Below are positions 10,786-23,499 of a stretch of 64,000 nt of DNA, one piece after another. The DNA is from Sinohyriopsis cumingii (lineage: Eukaryota > Mollusca > Bivalvia > Unionida > Unionidae). The stretch spans positions 131,300,697 through 131,364,696 of the forward strand of contig CM068829.1 of the NCBI GenBank assembly GCA_028554795.2, in the 5' to 3' direction. Position numbers and translations under genes: made by a program. Below the pieces are notes generated by a model, which searched no databases, was not told where the DNA came from, and saw only the letters and a program-made list of their open reading frames with translations. The first letter of the stretch is position 1, and every line of letters begins with the position of its first letter.

Positions 10786-10809
10786 CAGTCTGAGAAAATA
10801 GTAGTCTTG

Positions 10810-10811
<2 letters not shown>

Positions 10812-10875
<64 letters not shown>
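10812..10875. repeat. (TA)n microsatellite
   Basis: About 32 TA units followed by a short CA/TACA tail. Confidence 0.97.
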
Positions 10876-10877
<2 letters not shown>

Positions 10878-10879
10878 GC

Positions 10880-13559
10880 ACACATACATACACCTCCTGA
10901 AATGGAAAATAATTTAACAAAAGGAAAATAAATATTTTGCCTTATCATTTCCCATTATTAATTTTATGTCTTGGCCTGTGCACTTTATATATAGGGAATA
11001 ATACTGCTTTTAATTTTAATGATAAAAATACATTTGATAATTGTGAGAAGGTAATTGTGAGAAGACAGTAGATATACAATCTAGGACGGAAACAGAAGTC
11101 AAATAAAATAATTTCTTTTGATTCAATTATTTTCCTATTTGAAGAAACGAATTGTGGATGCTTAGAATTATGACAATGTGTGGCCTAAAAGTATGGTCTT
11201 ATGTGCATGCAAGTAATAAAAGAAATGTATGATGTTAAATGTTTTATTAATTTTGTTTATTTCACACAGAAACATTAAAGACCACAATATCTGAATACAA
11301 AATGAATTTGAAATCATGCAATAAAAAAAGACATTGCCATTTTTTTCATTTCTTTCCTTAATACTTATTACAAGGCCTCTTAACATGTGAAACAAGTCTT
11401 TATTTAAATGCAAAAACTCAAGCACCAAAAATGCAACTTCTTAGTATATAAATTTTAATTATAGTTACAATGAAATTAATGGTGTTTACAAATCACAGTA
11501 TAACTTATACACTCGTCAGAAGCTGTCCAGGTGTGTAAATTCTTGAAAAACGTTTGGGACACAATGGGGGTCAATGGAGGTGGGAGACTGGTAAAAAGAT
11601 TTTGAAAAGCAGGACATCTTTTATGTACAGCATCTTACCTATCTGAAAACATTATTAAAGCATATACTGAATAAAATGGTAGCAAATTATGAAGAATGCA
11701 GTACAACCTGTCATTCATTTAAATCACTGTTGTAGACCTAAAGGACAGACATGGTAGGCATTTGTAGGCTGGGAAAAAGCCTTTCAGTGTCCAGGGAAGC
11801 CAAATAATGGTGGCTGTGACAAAAAGCCAATTCTAAATATTTCTAATGGTAAAACTGGAGTACAGCTTCTGCATTTATCGGGTATACATTTTTTAAAGCT
11901 TAATTCCTCAATTATTCATTTGCAAACACTCAGTGTAACTTTCACTACATTACTGTGTAGAGATTTAAAGTCTATAAAGCTATTAAAAGCCAAATACTGT
12001 ATACTTACTGAAAAGAAAATTTACACTTACAAGGAATGTACTTCAGTAATTTTCATCTGCACCCACATATTTTGTTTGCAGAGGTACATTGTACCATTAT
12101 TTAAAAAGTTCAGGTGAAACACTTAACATGTATACTGTACTCTTACATTAGAGAACGGTACAATTTGCAATTGCAAATGACTTGCAGTCACAATTAGACA
12201 ATTAGAAAATCTCAATGACAATGTTTGGACTGAATACAGAAAATATATACATTTCAAAACATGTTAAACTAGGTAAGTAAATTATGAAACAACAGTGTAC
12301 ATGTTTTATACACAATGGATTTTTGTTACCAAAAGAACAATTTTTCTGGGAAATTCATCAGACTAAATTTTCACCACAAAACATTGGTCATTTGGATGTC
12401 GTTTTTCTAGAAAATCAATAAATGAAATTTATGGTATCCAAAAGTGGTTTACTGTTGCAAAGGCAACATTCTATCATGCATGTACATATTGTTCACTTTG
12501 TTACTTGACAGGAGGAACACATCCACTACCCACCGTTTTGTGCCCATAGGCAACTACTTTCTACCCAGATAGCCACCAAAATATTTTACGTGAATACTCT
12601 TTGGACAACAATTATTGCCCATGGTTTGATGCCAGTTCATGTTTCATATATTTATGAACATATATACATATTTAGTGCTTTAAGCCAATTACTGACACAA
12701 GTACAAGATATAAAGCATGCACACATGATAATCTAATTATTTAAATAGTGGAGCTCCCCCCACCAAGATTCATTCAATTTTAGCTTATTTACTACATGTT
12801 CCATATTTTTAAGCTTTGCTTTTAGGGCTGTTCCATTTGAACATACATAGTACCCAGGGAAGGCAGTTTAAAAAAAAATATATGTACATTGATTTCACAT
12901 ATTTCATATTTAAATGATAAGAAAATTCTATACTGCATCAATGGGTGAGTATCCCACTTTGAAAGTGCCTTCCTGGGTCCCATGTATGATTTAATGGAAT
13001 AGCAATTAATCTGGCTGCCATCATTTAAGTTTAATCAGCAATCAGAAGCAATCTGTAATATGCTTTTTACATTTCACTTACATTTTTTACCAAGCTGAAA
13101 TAATAAGCAACATCTTAACCATTACTCAATAACACAATCATGTAAAATACAGTTGGAGCAGATGCCTTTGCTAAACAAGAAAGGTAAACAATAATGAAAA
13201 GTGGAGCTCTATTAATTGCTCTTGCAACAGAGCAAAATTTTAACATGAGTAAACCAGTACTGATTTTTATGAGTAAAATCATGGAAACAGCAGAAAGTGT
13301 GGTCAGAAATGTACATCCCTTTCAGTATTACTGTATACTGAGTTAGCAATACAAATAACATGTTTACTAATAATTGGTGATTCTTGATAATTTGTGCTGT
13401 TGAAGACTGACAAATTCTGCTTGTGCTTTGACAGACGAGGCAGAGGTTGCATTCTCTGTGTAAATCTGCAATCTGTAGCAGGTACATGGATTTCAGTGGA
13501 GCATAACCTTGTTCTTCTCAATCATGAGAATGATATTCATCACTGGATCTGAAAGATAA
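10880..13559 (-). other. Repeat-poor AT-rich block; possible 3' UTR of a minus-strand gene
   Basis: Nearly 2.7 kb with no recognised repeat, in contrast to its surroundings. At its upper end the minus strand has an acceptor-like TTTATCTTTCAG (about 13545-13556), followed by short open frames that soon stop. This would fit a terminal exon with a long 3' UTR. No protein motif supports it and no upstream exon was found. The 13303-13521 ORF is not otherwise recognisable. Confidence 0.2.
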
Positions 13560-14615
13560 ACCTACAATATTTAATGACAAATAATGCACTTAGCAGCCAG
13601 AAGGAATCATTAATCCATAAGCAACTTTCACTGTATTACTTGCAATATTTCCAAGACAGAAGAATACATTTTCAAAGAATCCGTGAACTTGAAAGTTTTA
13701 GCACATGTTTATCCACTAGGGTCCGTATTTGGAGGGTCTTTTATACGTAGGGGTAATTTTACAATTAATACTATGGACAACATAAGTATGTCACAAACAG
13801 TTTCACCTCCTATAAAGAAAAGGAGAGTTAAATACGATAGTGACACAGATCTCTAATTACCAATGAATAATCTAAAGCAAGATATTACTCTTCGTTACAG
13901 TTTGTACTAAGTATAACTACAGTAGTGCTGAGTAGCCAGTATCGTTTCATTATTTACAATATAACTTTTCAAAATTGAAACTGATGAAAATTAAAGTTTC
14001 TTGTAATAAATATTAGTTATTTATTGTCAATTTCATATAACATCCATGTATTAAATGTGATAATACCTGATTACTATGTGACGTTTTATGTTATTTTTCT
14101 TTGCTCATGCTAATAACCTGTGTAACTGGGAGGCAATGGTCACACCACAGCCTTCATTAACATATTTGCATTAATGAGCCACATGTAAACATTTGCACAT
14201 GAACTATATTACACTAGTGAAGAGTGGCCGAGTGGTCTAAAGCGCTCTCCATTACGGATCACTGCCATCTCACCTCTGTCTGTGTGGGTTCGAGTCTCGG
14301 ATTCAGCCAATGTGGGTATGTGGGAAAGCTTGCCAGTAGCTTCTCGTGGGTCGGTGGTTCTTTCTATGGGTTTTCCCTGGTTCTTCCTCCACCATTAATA
14401 TTGGCCGCCATGTATAGCCTATCATGTTCTGAAAAATGGCGTTAAACCCTACAACAACAACAACAACACTAGTGAAGAGTTCTTTTTGCTTTAAAGGAAA
14501 ATATTGGGTGAGATAAATAATATACGTTGGGGTTTGGACTCCCCAATGTAACCCCTTGACTGCGATTTACTTGTCTTGGTTAAAACCATAACATAGATTT
14601 TATATGTATTTCCCA
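13560..14615. repeat. Dispersed repeat, copy 2, interrupted by a SINE
   Basis: Second copy of the 4171-4740 repeat in the same orientation. It carries about 300 extra bases (about 13620-13930) and a family B SINE at 14225-14465. The inverted-arm region of copy 1 is reduced here by a deletion between the arms. Confidence 0.7.
14225..14465 (+). mobile_element. SINE family B, full length
   Basis: Head TGGCCGAGTGGTCTAAAGCG (A box), B box GGGTTCGAGTC, body, and a (CAA)n tail. Bracketed by an exact 14-bp duplication ACACTAGTGAAGAG (14211-14224 and 14466-14479), and inserted into the dispersed repeat, whose sequence resumes directly after it. Confidence 0.95.
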
Positions 14616-15400
14616 GAAAGGAGGAATGGACAGGTGAAAATAATGAGAACGAAGTAAGAATTATTTTATTTAGCAAACAGAAAATGAATTTCTTTTTTTC
14701 TGAATTTCTATGGAAGGAATGAATCAATTTAAAAGATTTTTTCCATATCATTCCAGAATAGTTTTCCTTTCAAAAATATCATATTTAAAAAAAGTTATGG
14801 CAATTAACATTTCAGATGAAATGTTACTATTAGGAATTGTTATGTTAATAGATTTAGGTGTGGATCTCATCAAGAAAAGGAAAAACATTTTTTTCTGCAG
14901 TATAATTGCAGCAACTTTTTTTCTTCACTTTTGGAAACATTTTGGTGAAATCTCTAACAGTTATAGAGCTTAGTGAACTGCATCAATGTTTGTTGAAAAT
15001 CAATTTTATGCTGCCAAATAATAATATAAAGATCATGAAATTAATATATCACTCTTTAAATGACTAGCAAACAATTCATACAGTGACAATAGTATCAATA
15101 TTTGTACGTAAGAGCATGGAAGCATTATGGCAGTTTCACTTTCATTTAGCTATGCAACTCAATCAACAGTTTGTTATTCATAAATACTTATATCTACCAT
15201 ATTTACCGTATATGTTGAGACACCATAAATTAATTCTGAATGTACATTTTTCTGCACTGTATGTTCTGGGACACATTGTTTCTTTTCCAGTCTTAAGTTG
15301 TGGGCACGTTTTAAATCATTTGAAAATTACATGTCGGAAAATGCACTCCAACTTAAATTTTTATTTAAAAAATTATAAAACTGTACTTTTGTTTAATCCA
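14616..15400. other. Spacer, no supported gene
   Basis: AT-rich. Two plus-strand ORFs (14710 and 15083) have no recognisable domain and the second is antisense to the pogo-like relic. Confidence 0.35.
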
Positions 15401-15419
15401 TTGCAGCATCATCTCAACA

Positions 15420-15760
15420 ACCCAGCCCTTCTCCTGCACATATATGATCCATTCCTTCAGTGCATGAATATCTTTTTAGTTTTGTCATACAGTGAAAATG
15501 TATTGTTGGACACAACACATCTCCTAATAAGCGGAAACTGCATGGACTAAAGTCATTTTATTTAAGATCTGCACCAGTCATGCTAATTCTCACACTTTCA
15601 ACCACCATCTTATTGACAGTCCATCCAGGAATGAGATCAAACCACAGTGGAATTTCATCCATGTTAATGATCATATTGTCTGCAAAATCATCTACTCTTC
15701 TGGGCTTCATGAATTCATCAAATGATTTTATTTTCTCCAAATCATCTAGGTGACCCTAGA
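15420..15760 (-). pseudogene. pogo/Tigger-like (POGK-type) transposase relic
   Basis: The 60-codon minus-strand ORF at 15558-15740 contains NMIINMDEIPLWFDL followed by a segment ending SVRISMTGADLK. This is the signature around the first catalytic Asp of the DDE domain in pogo/jerky transposases (NMDE-P--FD...KSV-I-TTG). After the stop, a shifted frame downstream (lower coordinates) shows a further trace with EWI-YVQEKGW, as expected about 60 residues later. Only this core is visible, with no helix-turn-helix region and no inverted ends. A dead fragment. Confidence 0.6.
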
Positions 15761-15890
15761 TCATCGATGTCCATGCATGAAGTACTATATTATGTCCTTT
15801 AGAAATTGTTTCATTATTTCAATTTATTTCCAAAATTCCTGTGAAAACTGGTCAAATAGAAGCAAAGTAGTTTCCTTATGTGGGCCGACT

Positions 15891-15891
15891 T

Positions 15892-15949
<58 letters not shown>
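15891..15949. repeat. (TG)/(TA)n microsatellite
   Basis: A short TG run followed by about 25 TA units. Confidence 0.95.
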
Positions 15950-15951
<2 letters not shown>

Positions 15952-15957
15952 CAGAAC

Positions 15958-16107
15958 ACTTAAAAGAATCCAAAGTCGGCTTGCTTTGAAAAAAATAACC
16001 TTTATATTGATATCCTTTAAAAAATAATCGGCTTAAAAGTATCCAAAGTTGGCTTCCAAGGTCAGCTTGCTTTGCAACAAAAAAATAACCTTTGTCTTCA
16101 ATATCCT
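15958..16107. repeat. Two-copy tandem duplication, ~74 bp unit
   Basis: CTTAAAAG.ATCCAAAGT.GGCTT...TTGCTTTG...AAATAACCTTT...ATATCCT occurs twice, offset by about 74 bp, right after the (TA)n array. The second unit has a small internal insertion. Confidence 0.7.
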
Positions 16108-16206
16108 GCTGGCAAAATGACAAATAATGATTTTTATTTGCAAGATACTGCCATATAATTGAACTGGATATAATTTGAATTTGATTTGATTTGAATTATT
16201 TTATAC

Positions 16207-16396
16207 ACGTAGCTTTAACAATTTTTCAGTCATATCGCTACGATGTCTGCAATGTGGCAGTTTATAGTGATGTCTAACACTGGGGCATCATGCCGCAGAC
16301 ATGTAGCATGATGTCCCACCCAGTCACATTATCCTGACAGCAGGCCGACCAGTCCTAACACTAACCTCTTAATGCTGAGCGCCAAGCGAGGCAGGA
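16207..16396 (-). mobile_element. SINE family A, head-less copy
   Basis: Reverse copy from the 3' end (ACGTAGCTTTAACAATTTTT) to the GCGCCAAGCGAGGCAG segment. It stops before the tRNA-related head, so it is 5'-truncated. Confidence 0.88.
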
Positions 16397-16399
16397 ACT

Positions 16400-17290
16400 G
16401 GATATAATACAATCCTGGTTATTTTGCACATAACACTGTGTCATGAGTGAATGGCACATACCTTCAAGCAATCATTCATGTCTCTGCTGCATATTTGGAG
16501 TGTGTGGATACATTTTCTTTAATGCTCACGATGGAAAAAAGAGAGGACTAAGTGATAACAATACAATGTTAATTGATAACAATACAACGTTAATTTCTTT
16601 CATTTTATTATCAAATAAGTGTTTTGTTTATAAATTTTAATGCACCATGGGGGTACAAATTAAGCACAAATTTATTTCATTTTTTAAGTCTTGGAACATA
16701 TGACCTAGGTGTAAAAAGTTTCACCATAAGTTCTAGTACATGAAAAATTTGTGTCCAATATATACAGTTATTATTAATAGGCAAGTAGCACTAATTTATA
16801 GTAATATTGATAGACAATGAAGCCTCTGCACTAACAATAATGTATAAGTTCAAAATAGATCATCCATTTATTAGAACCACCACAATTTTCTCTCTAAATT
16901 GCTGCGAAATGTAGTAGATTGTTCATATGTTAGTTTAATTATCTGATTATATAATACCGAGAAGAAAAAAATATCTCATAAATATATACCTTGAAATGAA
17001 GCAACATTTAACACTGATAAACTGAACTAATTTTTTTCAGCAGCTTAAACTATAAAAATTGATGTTAAAATAGTAAACTAAGCCAAAGTACTGTCAACAA
17101 TGCTCATTACATTGCTATTGAGACAAATTATGCCTCTAACTTGTATAATCTAAATTCAGATCAAAACTCGCTTTAACTGCATTCAAATACATGAAATTGG
17201 AGTATTATCCATACAACTGAACCGGAATGATTGCAGTGAAAGTGTGTAGTATCCAGTGTGCTCAAGAAACAAAAATCTTAACATCCAAAT
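16400..17290. other. Spacer, no gene seen
   Basis: AT-rich, with no exon-like or repeat structure recognised. Confidence 0.4.
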
Positions 17291-17301
17291 CAACATTTGT
17301 C

Positions 17302-17555
17302 GGGGGCCCCTGAGTGGCCGAGTGGTCTAAAGCACTCTCCGTTACAGATCACTGCCATCTCACCTCTGTCTGCATGGGTTCGAGTCTCAGATTTGGCCAA
17401 TGTGGGTATGTGAGAAAGTTTGCCAGCAGCTTCTCGAGGGTCGGTGGTTCTTTCCGGGGATTTTCCGGGTTCTTCCTCCACCATTAATACTGGCCGCCAT
17501 GTATAGCCTATCGTGTGCTGAAAAATGGCATTAAACCGTACAACAACAACATCAA
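17302..17555 (+). mobile_element. SINE family B, full length
   Basis: Full copy with A box, B box and (CAA)n tail. Near-exact 11-bp flanking repeats CAACATTTGTC (17291-17301) and CAACATTCGTC (17556-17566). Confidence 0.92.
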
Positions 17556-17569
17556 CAACATTCGTCATT

Positions 17570-18005
17570 CTGATTAACTTACCCAAAAAAATCTAATGTA
17601 ATCTGGTAACGCAGCATTTCCCTTTACCTTTGATGATGTAATCCTTCTGGAATTGCCCACTGCCTTTATTGGATCACTGAACAAATGAAAGAACAAGAAA
17701 CATTTTGCATTAGATGTCTGAACACCTTGTATACCACTGATGGAAACAAAAAGGAATCAAAACATACCCATCTTACATAATTTATTTCACCAACAGAAAG
17801 CAGAGGTCACATTTAATTGCATAAAGAGGTACTAAGTCTATTTGTAACTATCATAAAATCTAGGTGATTAATATTTACATCTGAGTTAACATTAAGTCAG
17901 TACTCAGAATTTAGTCCCTACCTTTCTTAACGTATACCCCACCCCCTCCTGCTGGCTCAACAGTGTAATCATATTGTTTCTTTATTGACTGGTGCATGTG
18001 TGAGA
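17570..18005. other. Spacer, no gene seen
   Basis: No coding or repeat structure recognised. Confidence 0.4.
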
Positions 18006-18006
18006 C

Positions 18007-18313
18007 TTGGATTTTTAATGTAGCTTTAACAATTTTTCAGTCATATCGCTACAATGTCTGCAGTGCGGCAGTTTAAAGTGATGTCTAGCACTGGGGCATC
18101 ATGATACAGACATGTAGCATGATGTCCCACCCAGTCACATTATCCTGACACCAGGCATACCAGTCCTAACATTAACCTCCTAATGCTGAGCGCCAAGCGA
18201 GGCAGATGTTAGCACCATTTTTGCAAGTCTTTGGTATGACTCGGCTGGGGATCGAACACACGGCCTCCCGCATCCGAGGCGGACGCTCTAACCACTAGGC
18301 CACCGAAGCGGTT
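18007..18313 (-). mobile_element. SINE family A, full length
   Basis: Reverse full copy ending in the tRNA-like head (minus-strand reading ACCGCTTCGGTGGCCTAGTGG) with both promoter boxes. No clear target duplication was identified. Confidence 0.9.
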
Positions 18314-18660
18314 TGTTTACTGACTGGAAGGCATTTTAGTTACTCTTTGTAACAGTGTCGCTTAGTACAGTTGTCTAAGTTAGAAGCTGTGCACAGTCAG
18401 TGATAAAGCATCTTTTTGAATCAAAGCTGTGTTGCTGCATGAAGTTTTATCACAATACTTTCTGCTTTGATTTCATCTGGGACTTATTACAATATTATCT
18501 ATTTCTAAGCTTTCTGGACATAGGACGAAAGAGTTCTTTGTCTCTGGTAGAATTAACACATGATATATTTTCTTGACTGGCATTTGTAAGATTATTTGTT
18601 AGATGTTAATATTTTGGGATACATCATACAAAGTTGTTTTTCAGTTTGGCCAGTGCCTGT

Positions 18661-18663
<3 letters not shown>

Positions 18664-18691
<28 letters not shown>
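18664..18691. repeat. (CT)n microsatellite
   Basis: About 14 CT units. Confidence 0.9.
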
Positions 18692-18694
<3 letters not shown>

Positions 18695-18699
18695 CTTAT

Positions 18700-20876
18700 T
18701 ACCTACAATGTAAAATTGCTTTCACTCCGAACTTTAGGGAAAAGTTTGCTCTACTTGTGATACAGAGACTATCAATATACTAGAACATTCAAGCTCATCA
18801 GCTTACCCATCATGTAAAGCTGAGTATTAAATGATACTAAATCATCACTACGAATATCCCACCCAATAAAGATTAAAATTAATACTGCACATAATAATAC
18901 AATACGTGTGCAATAACTTATATTTACATGCGAACAATTCAAAGTGAAATATCTAAGACATAATGGAATTAATGTGTTTAATCTAGAAAAATTATTAATT
19001 GTTGCTCACAGAAGGTTAAACCATTTAGTGTATTGAAGTAACCACAAAAATATTGCACATTTTTCATGTTAATGTTAAAAATAATACATAATTCAAAATG
19101 CCGATCCATTGCTTAAGGAACGGAAAATGTACCATTTTTTTAGGACAAATTAAAATGTTCCCACTCTATTACAAAATAAATAATATTTCCCTTTCACACA
19201 TTAATGTATAGCATATATGTTATGAGATGTGGCAGACAACTTCAGATAGCTTTTAATGTCTTATGCAGAATATGGGATAGTCAGTCACACCCATACTTCT
19301 AGTATGGATGCTTATACAAGTCATCATAGATATATCAAATGGAAAATATACCTTTTTAGCATCACATTTCTCAGCTTGTCCTTAGCCGCTGACTCATCTA
19401 CACACGTTTGTCAGAGGAATGGTCATGTGAACATCTTTTCGACTATCAGGTGACAAGGCCCATTTGTAAAAGTCCATATAATTACCAAAATCAGCTGAAA
19501 TCTACACTAATCTGCAAACAAAGTTAACAAAAAAAGAGAAAAAAGTTATAATGAAGAATTATATTTCAAGCACAAATGAACTATAATGACATTATGGTCA
19601 GCTGTTAAAACATTTCATCGATCCAACAACTTTACCCATGAACAGTTACGCTGGCAATAATAATATTCTGATATGATGTTAAGGGTTGTCCATAAAGCAC
19701 GTATGCAAACAATTGGTGATTTTTTTACCCCTTTTCCATTACTCATTGCAAATCATACATTTTGTATCCACCCTTGCGTAAGTACATTGCTGAGTCACCA
19801 CCCCCTTTCCAAGAATAGATGGGACAATTGAATTTTAAAAGATGAAGTTATTAGTAGTCATTAAAAATAAGCAGCGGTTTAAATTAATACCATGTAAAAC
19901 AAACTTTGAAAATGAAAGTAGGAAAGTATTAACATTAACTATAATAGTGATACAAAGGTTGAATTTTACAGAAATCGTAACCAATGCTTTTCTACAGCAA
20001 ATGTAAATATTTATCTCTAATAATAGTTTTAAACAAGTGACAGCAGCTAATATTTAGTTGACCTTAACGTTAATAGTCAAATATCAGTGACTAGAATTTT
20101 TATATCAACTTTGGAAAATTGGAATATTATCAGCCTTATCATCATTTGGAATGACTGGACCTCAAATTTTTATCATCAGCTTCGATATCATCAAAATCAT
20201 GAACCATAACAGTTCTTTTCTCAGGTGACAATTTTTGTAAGGTGTGTGCGATCATGTGACATTTCATGATGGCTTAGGATGAGCAATTAATTTAAGACAT
20301 GCTTCTGAATCTCACTTTTATAAAAGTAAAGGACAATAGGTGTCAAAAAGGCAATCAATGTGCCTATCCAAGTACAATACTGTCCCAGTCTGGCAAGGTA
20401 TGGCCTCACAAATTCGCATGAGGCACCAGGGTCTGGAATGCATAATCTGTCGGAATCATGAGATAAAATAACTGGTCATGCCAGAAAATGAAGAGGAAAA
20501 AATTTCTGCAAAGTGCACCATGTGTAATAAAACTACAACATATCACACTTCATAATTCTAAGCAGATATTGACTCTGCCTGACATGGCATACCAGCCACT
20601 TTGCATCTAACTCATCTGCTAGTTATGTTTCTGACTTGACTAGTCTTCATAAACATCACAGTTATCAAGGAATATTGACTCCTATCGCTGCAGAACATGC
20701 TTAGCAGTTACCCTGCCACATACACAGGCTAATGCTTTTTGAATTTTTTTCAACACCTCCCACCTCCACTCAATGAATACATACTTTATGCTCGACCTAT
20801 TAGTGTCACAGAAAAAATAAAGTGACAGAATGAACTAATCATGTCACTATCACAAAATTTACGAGTACATACATTA
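18700..20876. other. Spacer, no gene seen
   Basis: About 2.2 kb of AT-rich sequence without a supported exon, RNA gene or repeat. Confidence 0.4.
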
Positions 20877-20889
20877 TATAATATACAGG

Positions 20890-21204
20890 TGACCGCCCCA
20901 GTGGCCAAGTGGTTAGAGCGTCCGCCTCGGATGTGGAAGGTCATGGATTCAAACCACAACTGAGTCATACCAAAGACGTCAAAAAATGGTAATAACAGCT
21001 GCCTTGCTTGGTGCTCAGTATCAAGAGGTTATCGTTAGGACTGGTCGGCCTGGTGTCAGGATAATGTGACTGGGTCGAAGATGATGCTGCATGTCTGGGG
21101 AATGATAAACCAGCGCTAGACATCATTATAAGCTGCCACTGCAGACATTACAGTGATATGACTTAAATTGTTTTATAGCTATGTTAAAAATCTAAATCAC
21201 AAAC
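20890..21204 (+). mobile_element. SINE family A, full length
   Basis: Plus-strand copy with head TGACCGCCCCAGTGGCCAAG and full body. Bracketed by an exact 13-bp duplication TATAATATACAGG (20877-20889 and 21205-21217). The B box has decayed to GGATTCAAACC. Confidence 0.93.
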
Positions 21205-21217
21205 TATAATATACAGG

Positions 21218-22676
21218 CAGATGTAAAACTCGAACAGTACTGATTGTTATTGTCACCAGATATGGATATGCACTGACAAAGTTATCATTCAACTTAATGC
21301 ATCTGTTGAACAGACTTTTGATGTTAATGATCAGCTGACTGTAAAATATCAATATGATTACCATCAAGGTTGTAAAATGTTTGTTTTAGGAGATTTTTGG
21401 ATGGATTTTGGTACGTATAGGATATGGGAAGATATGGACCAGTATATAGACCCAGCAAAGTCTTTACAACTACTAAGGTAACATACATTTGAGTGATGAA
21501 GCTGTATAATGGATATTTATCATTTAAGCAGACCAAAAATGGTCTTAAAACTTGTGTAGTTATGTCACAAAATTTATGAGACTCAGTCAATTCAGTTTTT
21601 GATTTAAACTGATTCAAAATTTGAATTATTTCTTTCCTTTTGTTTTGATTTTCTGTTATCTACTATACATGAGTGCTTTGATATTTCAGGTCATAAAGTC
21701 TGCAATCAGCAAATAAGTTAATAAAAACAATGACCCTCAAGATATAATTTAAGTCTATTGTTGTTTGTATTAAAATGAATTTATTTTCCACTATAAATCA
21801 GATGGCTGTGAGAAACAAACAATAAACAGACGTTATGTACAGTCCTAGTTGTAAAAGGGGAGTTACTCTGATATTGCAGTAAGACCAGCAACAAAACAAT
21901 AATCTGATAATGGCATATACTTGTATTAATGCTAGAAATTTAATGTATCATTGTGTTGCACAAAGTGTAATCAACTTGAAAAATGGATGCTACTTCTATG
22001 GCACTCATTATGCCACCTGTGCCCTACAGCAACAGAAACTTATAAGAAAGAATTAAAGAAATGCATTTGTAAATAACCACCCACGATGACTGAAGTTTCT
22101 CTGTGATTGTTGCTGAGAATGAACAATCAATATGAGGATGAAAGTACACATCAACCTAAGACTGTTTGAACAACAAACGGTGTTCCAATGGAAAGTAATA
22201 AATCGTGTACAATGCAGCTTTCAAGTCAACGCCTGTTAAATGCGAAAGCCACCAAAAAACGGCATTAACATGCTTCACATTTTGATTCTTATTTGCTACC
22301 ATAGATTCGATTTCCTAGTCCTTGACCATCACAGTAATCATATGATCTAACTCTTGTATAACATTATCAGACAACAGGCTAAACATTTTGTTAAAGTGAT
22401 AGAAATTTTAAGAAGATATTGATTCTATCTGAGAACATAGGTTAAGGATATTATTTTGAAACAGTAGTATTCATGGGTTTACTTATCAAATAGTGTACGC
22501 ATCAGCAATCCTGACATTTTCCCAAAATAAACTGGTGATTTAGAACTAGTAACCTATGGTCATGTGGTATATATAAGTACACAATATGTGGTGCAATAGA
22601 TAAAATAAATACTGAAAAGTTCAAATATCGAGATACCACAGAACCAGTATCGTCGGAAGCTAGGCCACATCATATT
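21218..22676. other. Spacer, no gene seen
   Basis: No supported coding or repeat feature. Confidence 0.4.
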
Positions 22677-22684
22677 GGTTTTTC

Positions 22685-22863
22685 CACAGGGTCTCGTATC
22701 GTTACTTACAACTGACCTGTCATACATGTACTATTTATGTTGTCCAAATATCAAAAATGGGGAGGCAAGGGTCAGAGGAAACTCGGACTAATGTACTATA
22801 TAATAACTACAATATAGCACATGTATGACAGGTCCATTGTAAACAACAATACGAGCCCCTGTG
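22685..22863. mobile_element. MITE with ~45-bp inverted ends and 8-bp duplication
   Basis: The ends CACAGGG.CTCGTAT and ATACGAGCCCCTGTG are inverted repeats. Pairing continues through TTACAA and GACCTGTCATACATG to about 45 bp per arm with a few mismatches. Flanked by the exact 8-bp repeat GGTTTTTC (22677-22684 and 22864-22871). The 8-bp duplication points to hAT-type mobilisation. No ORF. Confidence 0.85.
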
Positions 22864-23083
22864 GGTTTTTCAATGATTTTTTTTTTTACCAGTCCTCGAA
22901 AATTAATAACGGTAATAAACTTAGAAGTGTTCTATTCGGAAAGAAATGTAATTGCCAGTACCCAAATAAAATGTAACTTATTTCTTAGTAACGCTGTCAG
23001 TATACATACTACTACGAGTCCTGCCGTGCAGATAAAATAATGCGATCTTATTACTAAACCACAAAAACTGATAACGGTCATAA

Positions 23084-23455
23084 ATGGGTATGAGGCGTAC
23101 TGTTTCGTTTAATTTCAGTTCTAATTTAAAAACGTGTCTATTGAAAAATATAAACGTACGAAGAATTCATAGATACGGTTATAATAATAATAATAATAAA
23201 ACTAAAACTACTATTTTGTTGTTGAGTTTAATTATAGTAGCATTCGCACAATTGTGCATGTGCCACTTTTTTCTGACTGCACCGCAGCCTGCTAGCTGTT
23301 CCTGGGGAAGGGGATGGTGCCACCTCCCCCAGGCTTTTATGGATTCAAGGAACCCTGATAGTTTGGCAACCACTAGCGAAATAACCTTGCAATTCAACGA
23401 ATCCACGAAAATTGATAACGCCACCAATGGCGGTCTAATTTCAAATAGTACTTAA
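23084..23455 (+). CDS. Possible orphan ORF with one membrane segment
   Basis: A 123-codon ORF. The first 45 residues are basic and Asn-rich, and part is encoded by an (AAT)n microsatellite. A hydrophobic stretch follows (about residues 43-63: TTILLLSLIIVAFAQLCMC), then a tail with Cys, Trp and three N-glycosylation sequons (NES, NAT, NST). This would be a signal-anchor topology. I recognise no family and no neighbouring exon, and the reverse strand is also open over much of it. It may be chance. Confidence 0.22.
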   Translation: MGMRRTVSFNFSSNLKTCLLKNINVRRIHRYGYNNNNNKTKTTILLLSLIIVAFAQLCMCHFFLTAPQPASCSWGRGWCHLPQAFMDSRNPDSLATTSEITLQFNESTKIDNATNGGLISNST

Positions 23456-23499
23456 AAAATTGTAATAGTAAACAAAATAAAATGCAATTACCAGCTTCG

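Noticed and set aside
15083..15550. 155-codon plus-strand ORF
   Set aside because: It is antisense to the pogo-like relic, has His/Leu/Tyr-rich random composition and no recognisable domain.
17302..17380. tRNA-Leu/Ser-like gene
   Set aside because: The tRNA similarity is the head of a SINE with target duplications and a conserved body shared by other copies. The stems do not form a full cloverleaf.
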